From assembly GCA_900318265.1 (NCBI GenBank), contig ONKA01000006.1, forward strand, positions 62,001 to 126,000: a DNA stretch of 64,000 bases. The letters run 5' to 3'. Positions 40,990 to 48,889 of the stretch are shown here, in pieces. This DNA is from an uncultured Bacteroidales bacterium. GTDB lineage: Bacteria > Bacteroidota > Bacteroidia > Bacteroidales > F082. Position 1 is the stretch's first letter. Each line of letters begins with the position of its first letter. Made by a program: the position numbers and the translations under genes. The notes under the pieces are model-generated. The model searched no databases and was not told the DNA's origin. It saw only the letters and a program-made list of their open reading frames with translations.

Positions 40990-41685
40990 TTATCGCTTTT
41001 CAGCTGTGTACAGGGTGGCTATTCCGAATGACAAAGGTCTTTTCGTGCCGTTCTCCAATCCTTTCTCTAACAGCAATTGAATGAAATCATCAGGCATCGG
41101 GAAGCGTTCCACTGACTCGGGTAGGTAGGTGTAGGCGCCAGGGTCTTTCGATAGGCGTCGTCCGATTTTGGGTAAGACGCGCTTGAAATAGAAGCGGTAA
41201 AGTTGTTTCACAGGGAATCTTTCGGGCATGGAAAACTCTAGGATGACGATGAGCCCATCCTGTTTCAACACACGATGGATCTCGGACAGGCTTTTGTCCA
41301 AATTTTCAAAGTTGCGCACGCCAAATGCCACGGTGACTACGTCGAAACGGTTGTCCTCAAAAGGCAATGAGGCCGCATCGCCCAGGCCCAGTTCGATTTG
41401 GCTTTCCATCATTTGCTGGGCGACCTTGGCTTTACCAATGTCCAACATCTTTTCGGAGATGTCCATCCCGATGATATGCGCCTGAGGGTTGCGTTTTGCC
41501 AAGGCAATGGCCAAGTCGCCCGTACCAGTGGCTAGGTCAAGGATGGCGTTGGGCTGTTTTTTTGTGGCCGTTTTGGCAGCCTTTCGTCTCCATACCTTAT
41601 CTATATTAAGGGAAAGCAGATGGTTGAGTGCATCGTATTTGGGCGAGATGCGGTCGAACATGGCCGCGATGGGTGAGGCACTCAT
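40990..41685 (-). CDS. ubiE: Demethylmenaquinone/ubiquinone methyltransferase
   Basis: A 231-residue class I SAM methyltransferase that adds the ring methyl group in the last step of menaquinone synthesis; in an anaerobic Bacteroidales member the menaquinone (MenG) role is the relevant one. Marks: FDRISPKYDALNHLLSL, the SAM loop LDLATGTGDLAIALA, GMDISEKML and FGVRNFENLDKSLSEIHRVLK, all UbiE/MenG signatures. Overlaps the start of its upstream neighbour, the GT9 gene, by four bases. Confidence 0.94.
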   Translation of the reverse strand: MSASPIAAMFDRISPKYDALNHLLSLNIDKVWRRKAAKTATKKQPNAILDLATGTGDLAIALAKRNPQAHIIGMDISEKMLDIGKAKVAQQMMESQIELGLGDAASLPFEDNRFDVVTVAFGVRNFENLDKSLSEIHRVLKQDGLIVILEFSMPERFPVKQLYRFYFKRVLPKIGRRLSKDPGAYTYLPESVERFPMPDDFIQLLLEKGLENGTKRPLSFGIATLYTAEKR

Positions 41686-42692
41686 TTCAGGTAGGGGCTT
41701 AGTTTTTTGAGGATGCGCTCAGGCGTGATGCCGTTCATGCACATGTAATCGCCACGCTGACAGCGCTTGTTGCCATAAACAGAGCAAGGCCGGCATGACA
41801 TTTCCAATTGAACGCAGTCATGAGGATTTTGTCTCCATCCCAAGAAACCGGCGTATGGATGCGTGCCGCCCCAAACGGAAACGACTTTTGTGCCAACCAA
41901 CGAAGCCAAGTGCATATTGGCGGAGTCCATGCTGAGCATCACGTCCAACTGATCCATGAGGGCAAGCTCGACTTTCAAGCCTTGCTGGCTTTGGGCTGTT
42001 TTTACGTTCGGGTATTTGGCACAAAGCTCCGCGATTTGCCGTTTTTCCCCCTCACCACCGCCGAAGAGGAAGATGGTCGTGTTTTCCCTCTCGCTCAGAG
42101 CTTTAATGACCTGTTCCATTTTCTCCAAAGGATAGACCTTGGCGGGATGCTTGGCGAAAGGCGCGATGCCCACCCAAGTCTCATTTGTCCCTTTTTGCGT
42201 TTCGCAAAAAGCAGAATAATCAAGTTTGGTGAATTCTGGTTTAATTGGGAACCCCAATTGCTCCAAAACCTTGGCATAACGCTCAAACGATGTGGCCTGT
42301 TGAACGAAAACCTTGTTTTTCTGTCGCGTCAAGGCCTTTTTGCCTTTTCGGCCTTTGTTGATTTTGGCGACTTTTTTTCGGCGTAGACAACCTTCGGTGC
42401 GAAGCCACCAAGTGCGCAGCACGTCATGGAAATCGGCGATGTAGTCGAAATCATTCAGATAGGCATCGCGCCAGAGTCGGCAGAGGCCCAACAAGCCTTT
42501 GTGCCTCCCTTTCAGGTCGGCGGCGATGAAGTGAACGTTCTCGGGCATGCGTTCAAACAAAGGCCTAGCCATCTCCCGGCTGAGCATGGTGATGTCCAAT
42601 TCTGGATATTGCACAGCCAAGTCGTGGACGACAGGCACCGTCATGGCGATGTCGCCCAAGGCGGAGAAGCGTATGACAAGGAGTTTCTTCAT
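41682..42692 (-). CDS. Glycosyltransferase family 9 (heptosyltransferase-like)
   Basis: A 336-residue GT9 enzyme of the LPS heptosyltransferase type. It starts KLLVIRFSALGDIAMTVPVVHDLA and carries the C-terminal donor site block LSMDSANMHLASLVGTKVVSVWGGTHP. A Lys/Arg-rich insert (KKVAKINKGRKGKKAL) sits near residue 110. A cluster CRPCSVYGNKRCQRGDYMCM at the end suits a metal site. It is coupled by overlaps to ubiE downstream and the DUF4254 gene upstream, a common Bacteroidota arrangement. The sugar added is not clear. Confidence 0.9.
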   Translation of the reverse strand: MKKLLVIRFSALGDIAMTVPVVHDLAVQYPELDITMLSREMARPLFERMPENVHFIAADLKGRHKGLLGLCRLWRDAYLNDFDYIADFHDVLRTWWLRTEGCLRRKKVAKINKGRKGKKALTRQKNKVFVQQATSFERYAKVLEQLGFPIKPEFTKLDYSAFCETQKGTNETWVGIAPFAKHPAKVYPLEKMEQVIKALSERENTTIFLFGGGEGEKRQIAELCAKYPNVKTAQSQQGLKVELALMDQLDVMLSMDSANMHLASLVGTKVVSVWGGTHPYAGFLGWRQNPHDCVQLEMSCRPCSVYGNKRCQRGDYMCMNGITPERILKKLSPYLK

Positions 42693-43294
42693 TTTTGCCC
42701 GTATAGCACTGGGTTCAATGCGGGGTCGTTATACATTTTCATCTGCTTGTAGACCTTCATTTCCTTTGCTCCGCTTTGGTAGTCTTCAAGGAGTTGGTCA
42801 ATGGCTTTCCAAAGGTCTTTGTGCTGGAAGAGTAATACGTTGAGTTTACTGTAGCATTGTTTCCTGTGTTCTTCGCTGACATCAGTACGTTTGGATTCAA
42901 TTTCCATGTGGTAAATCTTCAGCTGAAGGATGGAAAAGCGATCGATGGCCCATGCAGGGCTTTCTGTGTTGAGCGAGGCTTTGTCTTTAAGCTTCACATC
43001 ATGGAACTGGTCCCAAAAATAACTGTCAATCAATTCCACGACATCAGTGCGGTCTTGGTTCGACTTGTCGATGCGGCGTTTTAACGCCAAAGCCTCCACA
43101 GGGTCGATGTTCGGGTCGCGGATGAGGTCTTCGAGATGCCATTGCACCGTGTCGATCCAAGCCTTAAGATAAAGATACCATTCAATGCTCTTTTCCTCGT
43201 AAGGGTTGTCGATGGGATGGTCGACATCATTGAACTTATGGTAGTTTTTGATGGCTTGGTTGAAAATGTTGTAAGCTATTTTTGTTTCGAACAT
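42689..43294 (-). CDS. DUF4254 domain protein
   Basis: A 201-residue helical protein of DUF4254. ATG 43294 (MFETKIAYNIFNQAIKNYH) is preferred; an ATG at 43330 would lie across the terminator hairpin. Conserved blocks: LYLKAWIDTVQWHLEDLIRDPNIDP, LKRRIDKSNQDRTDVVELIDSY and PAWAIDRFSILQLKIYHM. Family members sit beside GT9 glycosyltransferases, as here, which points to a role in LPS or surface polysaccharide work. It overlaps the GT9 start by four bases. No transmembrane segment is seen. Confidence 0.85.
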   Translation of the reverse strand: MFETKIAYNIFNQAIKNYHKFNDVDHPIDNPYEEKSIEWYLYLKAWIDTVQWHLEDLIRDPNIDPVEALALKRRIDKSNQDRTDVVELIDSYFWDQFHDVKLKDKASLNTESPAWAIDRFSILQLKIYHMEIESKRTDVSEEHRKQCYSKLNVLLFQHKDLWKAIDQLLEDYQSGAKEMKVYKQMKMYNDPALNPVLYGQK

Positions 43295-43314
43295 GGGGGT
43301 GAGTTTTGAATAAA

Positions 43315-43352
43315 AACGCTCCGTCAGCATGTATTATTGCCAACGGAGCGTT
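43315..43352 (-). terminator. Intrinsic terminator after aspC
   Basis: AACGCTCCGT and ACGGAGCGTT make a perfect 10-bp stem with an 18-base loop; the minus strand continues TTTTTATTC. Confidence 0.85.
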
Positions 43353-43364
43353 TCGTGTGTTGAA

Positions 43365-44573
43365 TTAGTGCAGCTTAGTCAGGGCGGCCTTGATGCGCTT
43401 CACGGCCTCGATGAGCTTGTCCTCGCTTGTGGCATACGACAGGCGGATGCAGTCGTCGTTGCCGAAGGCGTTGCCAGCCACGCAGGCCACATGGGCGTTG
43501 TAGAGCAACCACATGCAGAGGTCGTCGCTGCCCTTAATGACGGTTTCGCCATCGGTCTTGCCGTAGAACGACTTCATCTCGGGGAAGACATAGAAGGCGC
43601 CGGCGGGGGTGTTGCACTTCACGCCCGGGATCTCGTTCAGCAACTTCACGAAGGTGTCGCGGCGGTGACGGAAGGCTTTCAGCATGTCTTGGATTTCCGT
43701 TGAGTTCTCGGGGCTGAGCTCCATGGCCTTGGCAGCAGCGGCTTGGGCGATGGTGCAGATACCGGAGGTGATTTGGCCTTGGATCTTGTTGGTGGCCTTC
43801 ACTATGGCTTGTGGTGCGGCGATGTAGCCGATGCGCCAACCCGTCATGGCATAGCCTTTGGCGACGCCGTTGACGAGGACGAGGCGGTCCTTCAAGAAAT
43901 CGAACTGTCCCATGCTCTCGTGCTTTTGCTCGTATTGGATGAACTCGTAAATCTCATCGGAGATGATGATGATTTGAGGATATTTCTTCAGCACCTCGGC
44001 GATGGCAGTCAGCTCAGCCTTGGTGAACACGCTGCCACTGGGGTTGCAAGGCGTGTTGATCATGAAGACCTTAGTTTTGGGTGTGATGGCCTTTTCGAGT
44101 TGCTCTGCGGTAATCTTAAAGTCGTGGGCGATGTCGCTCTTGACGATGACGGGCACGCCGCCAGCCAGCTTCACCATTTCGGGGTAGGAGACCCAGAACG
44201 GGGCGGGGATGATGACCTCGTCGCCGTCGTTGACGACAGCCAAAAGCACATTGTTGATGGCTTGCTTGGCACCGTTTGAAACCAAAACGTCAGTCTCTTT
44301 GTAGTCGAGGCCGTTGTCGCGTTTCAGCTTGTTGGCGATGGCCTTGCGCAGCGCGGGTGTGCCAGGTACAGGCGGGTAGTGCGTGTCGTTGTTGTTGATG
44401 GCGTCGACACCGGCTTGCTTGGCCGATTCGGGTGTGTTGAAGTCGGGTTCGCCGATGCTCAGGCTGATGACGTCGATGCCTTGGGCTTTCAATTCACGGC
44501 TTTTGTTGGTCATGGCCAGCGTTGCCGACTCAGCCATGTTCAAAACTCTGTTGGAAAGGATGATTTCACTCAT
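43365..44573 (-). CDS. Aspartate aminotransferase-type PLP enzyme
   Basis: A 402-residue class I aminotransferase of the AspC/AspB subgroup. Marks: ISLSIGEPDFNTPESAKQAG, THYPPVPGTPALRKAIANKLKRDNG, VSNGAKQAINNVLLAV, INTPCNPSGSVF, SDEIYEFIQYE and the PLP lysine in LVNGVAKGYAMTGWRIGYI. It probably makes aspartate from oxaloacetate, though aromatic substrates are not excluded. It stands alone with its own -7 element and terminator. Confidence 0.9.
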   Translation of the reverse strand: MSEIILSNRVLNMAESATLAMTNKSRELKAQGIDVISLSIGEPDFNTPESAKQAGVDAINNNDTHYPPVPGTPALRKAIANKLKRDNGLDYKETDVLVSNGAKQAINNVLLAVVNDGDEVIIPAPFWVSYPEMVKLAGGVPVIVKSDIAHDFKITAEQLEKAITPKTKVFMINTPCNPSGSVFTKAELTAIAEVLKKYPQIIIISDEIYEFIQYEQKHESMGQFDFLKDRLVLVNGVAKGYAMTGWRIGYIAAPQAIVKATNKIQGQITSGICTIAQAAAAKAMELSPENSTEIQDMLKAFRHRRDTFVKLLNEIPGVKCNTPAGAFYVFPEMKSFYGKTDGETVIKGSDDLCMWLLYNAHVACVAGNAFGNDDCIRLSYATSEDKLIEAVKRIKAALTKLH

Positions 44574-44612
44574 GATTTATGTTATGTTTGTGATTGTTTG
44601 TCTTAGGGTTGG

Positions 44613-44620
44613 CAAAATTA
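44613..44620 (-). promoter_or_regulatory. -7 element TAATTTTG (minus strand) for the aminotransferase
   Basis: Reads TAATTTTGCC on the minus strand, 39 bases before the start. Confidence 0.55.
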
Positions 44621-44658
44621 GGCCTTTTTTTGATAGGGTGAGCAGAAAGACATGAAAA

Positions 44659-44689
44659 TTTGACGATTGAAGGAAAAACCGTACCTTTG
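44659..44689 (+). promoter_or_regulatory. Complete promoter TTTG-N19-TACCTTTG
   Basis: TTTG at 44659-44662 and TACCTTTG at 44682-44689 with 19 bases between. It drives the gene at 44703 and probably lpxD. Confidence 0.72.
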
Positions 44690-44702
44690 CAGCCAAATTT
44701 GA

Positions 44703-45227
44703 ATGAAAATGAACAATTGGATTATTGTCGCCATCATGGGAGCAGGCCTTTTGCTGATGGTCGCCGCACTGATGGTCTTGTTACGTCTCTCTAAGATGAA
44801 GGATGCCGAACTGCGCAACAGCGGCAAGTTTGAACTGAAGGTGCAAGCCTTAAAGATTGTCATGCCGCTCAAGGTGCAGGCTTATGAGCGTTTTCTGCTT
44901 TATCTTGAACGTGTTCAACTGCCTCAGCTGGTGAAACGTATCTACACGCCTGGCATGGAAAAAGGCACGCTGCATCTTCAACTCTTGCAGAATGTGCGCG
45001 AGGAGTTCGAACACAACCTTGCCCAGCAGCTCTATGTCTCCAATAACACATGGAACGCCGTGGTGAACGCCAAGGAGGAGCTTGTCAACCAAATCAACAC
45101 TACTTTTGAGCAACTGAAGGATGAAGAGGATGTCTCCATCATCGCACAAAGTCTTGTGGCGTTGCCTAATCCTATGGTGGAACAAGCCATCGTCGTCTTG
45201 AAGCGCGATTTTGAAAGACTGCTATAA
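44703..45227 (+). CDS. Membrane-anchored protein of unknown function (DUF7935-like)
   Basis: A 174-residue protein with one N-terminal transmembrane helix (IIVAIMGAGLLLMVAALMVLL) and a cytoplasmic helical domain. The block LKIVMPLKVQAYERFLLYLERVQLPQLVKRIY and then LQNVREEFEHNLAQQLYVSNNTWNAVVNAKEEL resemble a Bacteroidota family that I recall as DUF7935. Function unknown. It has a good promoter and lies 42 bases before lpxD, so the two probably share a transcript. Confidence 0.75.
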   Translation: MKMNNWIIVAIMGAGLLLMVAALMVLLRLSKMKDAELRNSGKFELKVQALKIVMPLKVQAYERFLLYLERVQLPQLVKRIYTPGMEKGTLHLQLLQNVREEFEHNLAQQLYVSNNTWNAVVNAKEELVNQINTTFEQLKDEEDVSIIAQSLVALPNPMVEQAIVVLKRDFERLL

Positions 45228-45269
45228 TAAATAGTGGTTTTTGTCGTTCAGTTACAAACACTATTATTC

Positions 45270-46310
45270 ATGAAATTTACCGCTACTCAAATCGCCGGAA
45301 TCCTTGAAGGCAAGGTGGAAGGCAATCCTAATGCTGAGGTTTGGAATGTGGCCAAAATCGAAGAAGGCGCTCCCGGCATGATCAGTTTCCTGGCCAATCC
45401 GAAGTACACACACTATATCTACGAGACCAAGTCGAGCATTGTCATTGTCAACGACAGCTTTGAGGCGACTGCACCTATTCAGGCCACTTTAATTCGCGTG
45501 CCCGATGCATACGCTTGTTTTGCCAAACTGCTTGCCTTCTATGACCAAATGACGCAAAACAAACAAGGTGTTTCTTCCTTGGCCTTTGTCTCTTCCACAG
45601 CACAATGTGGTGAAAACCTGTATCTTGGCGAGTTTGCCTTCGTGGGTGAGAACGCCAAAATCGGCCATAATGTGAAGGTCTATCCTCAGGTGTATGTCGG
45701 CGATGGTTGTGTAGTGGGTGACAATACAGTATTGTATCCGGGGGTGAAACTTTACCGCAATACCGTGGTGGGCTCGAACTGTATTCTCCATGCCGGCGTG
45801 GTCATCGGTGCAGATGGCTTCGGTTTTGCGCCGCAACCCGACGGACATTATGAGAAGATTCCGCAGGTGGGCAATGTGGTCATTGAGGACAACGTGGAGA
45901 TTGGTGCCAATACCACCATCGATCGTGCTACCATGGGTTCGACGCGCATACACAAAGGTGTGAAACTCGACAATCTCATCATGTTGGCCCATAACACCGA
46001 GGTAGGGGAGAACACTGCTATGGCGGCTCAGACGGGTGTGAGCGGCTCCACCCAAATCGGAAAGAATTGTGTGATAGCAGGTCAATGCGGTTTTGTTGGT
46101 CATATCAAGGTTGCCGACGGCACCCAGATTGGCGCACAATCGGGCGTCTTGGGCAATATCAAGAAAGCAGATGCCTTGATGGGCAGCCCAACCCAGCCTT
46201 TGCGTGAGTATTTGAAGTCGATGGCCCATATCCGCCGCCTCGACGAAATGTCGAAAACCATCGATACCCTTAAAAAGGAATTGGAAACCCTAAAAAACTC
46301 TCAACTATAA
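45270..46310 (+). CDS. lpxD: UDP-3-O-(3-hydroxyacyl)glucosamine N-acyltransferase
   Basis: A 346-residue LpxD, which adds the second acyl chain in lipid A synthesis. ATG 45270 ([20 protein letters not shown]) is chosen over an upstream in-frame ATG. After the uridine-binding N-domain comes the left-handed beta-helix of hexapeptide repeats ([28 protein letters not shown]) with GADGFGFAP and the catalytic His region [11 protein letters not shown]-terminal helix follows. The final codons (NSQL, stop) lie in a TCTCAACT/TCTAAACTC repeat tract. lpxC and lpxA follow further on, separated by an inverted YdcF-like gene, where the usual order would be contiguous. Confidence 0.95.
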   Translation: MKFTATQIAGILEGKVEGNPNAEVWNVAKIEEGAPGMISFLANPKYTHYIYETKSSIVIVNDSFEATAPIQATLIRVPDAYACFAKLLAFYDQMTQNKQGVSSLAFVSSTAQCGENLYLGEFAFVGENAKIGHNVKVYPQVYVGDGCVVGDNTVLYPGVKLYRNTVVGSNCILHAGVVIGADGFGFAPQPDGHYEKIPQVGNVVIEDNVEIGANTTIDRATMGSTRIHKGVKLDNLIMLAHNTEVGENTAMAAQTGVSGSTQIGKNCVIAGQCGFVGHIKVADGTQIGAQSGVLGNIKKADALMGSPTQPLREYLKSMAHIRRLDEMSKTIDTLKKELETLKNSQL

Positions 46311-46361
46311 ACTCTACACTTTCAACTGACTCTAAACTCTAAACTCTAAACTCTCAACTAC
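46297..46361. repeat. Tandem TCTAAACTC-type repeat
   Basis: Units of TCTAAACTC and CTCAACT between the convergent lpxD and YdcF-like genes, beginning inside the last codons of lpxD. A complementary tract is at 1251-1287. Confidence 0.8.
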
Positions 46362-46362
46362 C

Positions 46363-47049
46363 TTAAATCCAGCCTTTGATCCTATAATACCCTAACGCAA
46401 GGTATTCCCTAATGCAGGTGATTTCCAGTTTTAGGTAATTGAAGAAGGTGTAGCGCATCTTCACACTTTCCACTGACGGGACGGCATTGTTTCCGCCGAG
46501 TTTCTGTTTTTTTAGCGACAAATCGAAATCAACGGTGGCGGGGAAGGCGGCCACCCCTACCACATTGATGAATCCTACCTTGTTGAGACTCTTCACGGTT
46601 CGCCTGATATGTTCGGGAGAGGTGACAACAAGTAGTTGCTTGTCAATGAGTTGTGGGTGCGTTTCTTTGAGTTCCATGCATTGCGAGCGTGTGTTTGAAC
46701 CAGAAGTCATATAGGCCACTTTGTCGACACCACCTTGGTGAAGGAGCCGTGTCATTTCGGCTTGGCAAAGTGAGTCTTTTGGGTGTATGAGCAGGACGGG
46801 AACATCGTAATGTCTTGCCAAGGCTGTCGTGTGGTAGAGACGCATGAGATTGTCCTCTGAAGGCATTCCGGCGCCGCCAAACATCATCACCATTTGGGGT
46901 GTTTTTAGGTCACCGTTTTGGTTCGGGCTCTTACCTAAATTATAGTACATATAGAAAGGCGCAGAGGTGAAAGCCAACACGAGCATCACCACAAATACAA
47001 ATCCGAGAATAAAAAACAGGATTTTTATTGATTTCCACAAATATTTCAT
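46363..47049 (-). CDS. YdcF/SanA-like (DUF218) membrane protein
   Basis: A 228-residue protein with one N-terminal transmembrane helix (ILFFILGFVFVVMLVLAF) and a periplasmic DUF218 Rossmann-like domain: PQMVMMFGGAGMPSEDNLMRLYHTTALA, VAYMTSGSNTRSQCMELKE, KQLLVVTSPEHIRRTVKSLNKVGF. Family members (SanA, ElyC) affect envelope permeability and peptidoglycan. It is inserted in reverse orientation between lpxD and lpxC, which fits an envelope role. Confidence 0.82.
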   Translation of the reverse strand: MKYLWKSIKILFFILGFVFVVMLVLAFTSAPFYMYYNLGKSPNQNGDLKTPQMVMMFGGAGMPSEDNLMRLYHTTALARHYDVPVLLIHPKDSLCQAEMTRLLHQGGVDKVAYMTSGSNTRSQCMELKETHPQLIDKQLLVVTSPEHIRRTVKSLNKVGFINVVGVAAFPATVDFDLSLKKQKLGGNNAVPSVESVKMRYTFFNYLKLEITCIREYLALGYYRIKGWI

Positions 47050-47104
47050 TATGAATGAGTTATTCTAGTTCTATGTCATAAAAGTGTGTAAAGGTACGCT
47101 TTTT

Positions 47105-47136
47105 TTTGGCACTTGATGGAATATTTTTTATTTTTG
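47105..47136 (+). promoter_or_regulatory. Complete promoter TTTG-N20-TATTTTTG for lpxC-lpxA
   Basis: TTTG at 47105-47108 and TATTTTTG at 47129-47136 with 20 bases between, 39 bases before lpxC. Confidence 0.75.
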
Positions 47137-47175
47137 CGCGTTTTTTGTGGAGAGTATCCACGAATATGATTTTTT

Positions 47176-48087
47176 ATGGAGAAACAATGTACGCTCAAAA
47201 ATAGAGTCAGTGTCAAAGGAGCAGGCCTCCACACGCGTCAGTGCGGCACCCTCACCTTCAACCCGGCTCCCATAAATTCTGGAATTCGTTTTCGTAGAAT
47301 TGACCTTGAAAATCAGCCTATTATCGAAGCCGATGTCGACAACGTCATCGATACTGCCCGTGGTACCACCCTCGGCAAAGGCGGTGTGAAGATTTACACC
47401 GTTGAGCATGTCTTGGCTTCTTTGCGCGGTATGGGCATCGATAATGTCTTGATTGACATTGATGTGGAAGAAACACCCATCATGGACGGCAGCGGTAAGT
47501 ATTTTGTTGAGGCCATCCATAAGGCAGGCATCGTTGAGCAGAATGCACCACGTAACTATCTTGTCATCGAAGAACCGATTTCATACAAGAATGAAGTCTT
47601 GGGTATCGAATTGAAGATTGAACCGGCAGATTCGTTCCAGATCGACGTGAAGGTGAAATACAACACCCGTGTGCTTGATGAGCAACACGCTTCGCTGCAC
47701 GACCTGAAAGACTTCGAGAACGAGATTGCGCCTTGCCGTACCTTTGTTTTCCTGCATGAATTGGAAACGCTCATCAGTCGTAACCTCATCAAGGGTGGTG
47801 ACTTGACCAACGCCATCGTGTTCGTCAACCGCAATGTCTCTTCCGAGGAGCTTGACCATATTGCTGCTTTCTTCAAAAAGCCGAAAGTTACGGTCAAGGA
47901 ATGCGGTATCCTGAACAATGTGGAACTCTATTTCGACAACGAACCTGCCCGTCACAAACTGTTGGATGTCATCGGCGACCTTACACTGGTCGGCCGTCCC
48001 ATCAAGGGCAAGGTGACTGCAGTGAAACCAGGTCACTTCTCCAACACTTCTTTTGCAAGAAAGATTAAACACACCTTATTATATTAA
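47176..48087 (+). CDS. lpxC: UDP-3-O-acyl-N-acetylglucosamine deacetylase, not fused to FabZ
   Basis: A 303-residue LpxC, the zinc deacetylase that commits UDP-acyl-GlcNAc to lipid A. Zinc and catalytic residues are present: VEHVLASLRG (His78), RHKLLDVIGDLTLVG (His260, Asp264) and KPGHFSNTSFARK (His287). In most Bacteroidota LpxC is the first half of a protein of about 460 residues whose second half is the dehydratase FabZ. Here the frame ends right after the LpxC domain (FARKIKHTLLY) and lpxA begins two bases later, so no FabZ half is present at this site. Confidence 0.93.
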   Translation: MEKQCTLKNRVSVKGAGLHTRQCGTLTFNPAPINSGIRFRRIDLENQPIIEADVDNVIDTARGTTLGKGGVKIYTVEHVLASLRGMGIDNVLIDIDVEETPIMDGSGKYFVEAIHKAGIVEQNAPRNYLVIEEPISYKNEVLGIELKIEPADSFQIDVKVKYNTRVLDEQHASLHDLKDFENEIAPCRTFVFLHELETLISRNLIKGGDLTNAIVFVNRNVSSEELDHIAAFFKKPKVTVKECGILNNVELYFDNEPARHKLLDVIGDLTLVGRPIKGKVTAVKPGHFSNTSFARKIKHTLLY

Positions 48088-48089
48088 GC

Positions 48090-48881
48090 ATGAACCAGCC
48101 TTTAGCCTATATTCACCCGAATGCCCGCATCGCTGATGATGTGAAGATCGAGGCTTTCGCATGGATTGGCGAAGACGTGGAGATTGGCAGCGGCACGTGG
48201 ATTGGCCCCAATGCTGTCATCATGGATGGCGCACGCATCGGCAAGAACTGCAAGATCTTTCCTGGTGCTGTGATTTCGGCTATCCCGCAAGACTTGAAAT
48301 ACAAGGGTGAGACCACCTATTGCTATATCGGCGACGGTACCACGGTACGCGAGTCGGCGACGGTCAACAAAGGCACGGCGGCCTCGGGCAAGACGGTGGT
48401 CGGTAAGGACTGCCTGCTGATGGCGTTCACCCATGTTGCGCACGACTGTTATCTTGGCGACCATGTCATCATGGCCAATGCAGCCACTTTGGCGGGTCAT
48501 ATCACCGTCGACGATTGGGCTATCTTTGGAGGCTTGGCTGCTGTGAGCCAGTTCTGCCGCATTGGTTCCCATGTGATGATTTCTGGCGGTGCCTTGGTCA
48601 ACAAGGATATCCCTCCGTTTGTGAAGACGGGACCAGGCTACCCTGTGTGCTATGCTGGCGTCAACTCCATCGGGTTGGTGCGTCGTGGCTTCACGCGTGA
48701 GCGTATCAATGCCATCCAGGATGTGTATCGTGTCATCTATAGCGTGGGCATGAACATCAGCCAGTCGGTGCAATACATCCGCGAGAACCTTCCTGTTTCG
48801 GAAGACCGTGATTTCATCCTTGATTTCATTGAGAGTTCAAAGATTGGCATCATGAAGAATGCCGTCGGAAACGAAGATTGA
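48090..48881 (+). CDS. lpxA: UDP-N-acetylglucosamine acyltransferase
   Basis: A 263-residue LpxA, first enzyme of lipid A synthesis. Left-handed beta-helix repeats (IHPNARIADDVKIEAFAWIGEDVEIGSGTWIGPNAVI) lead to the catalytic His region LLMAFTHVAHDCYLGDHVIMANAATLAGH and GLAAVSQFCRIGSHVMISGGALVNKDIPPFV. The C-terminal helical domain (GLVRRGFTRERINAIQDVYRVIY) is standard. It follows lpxC with a two-base gap, on one transcript. Confidence 0.96.
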   Translation: MNQPLAYIHPNARIADDVKIEAFAWIGEDVEIGSGTWIGPNAVIMDGARIGKNCKIFPGAVISAIPQDLKYKGETTYCYIGDGTTVRESATVNKGTAASGKTVVGKDCLLMAFTHVAHDCYLGDHVIMANAATLAGHITVDDWAIFGGLAAVSQFCRIGSHVMISGGALVNKDIPPFVKTGPGYPVCYAGVNSIGLVRRGFTRERINAIQDVYRVIYSVGMNISQSVQYIRENLPVSEDRDFILDFIESSKIGIMKNAVGNED

Positions 48882-48889
48882 TTTTCCCC

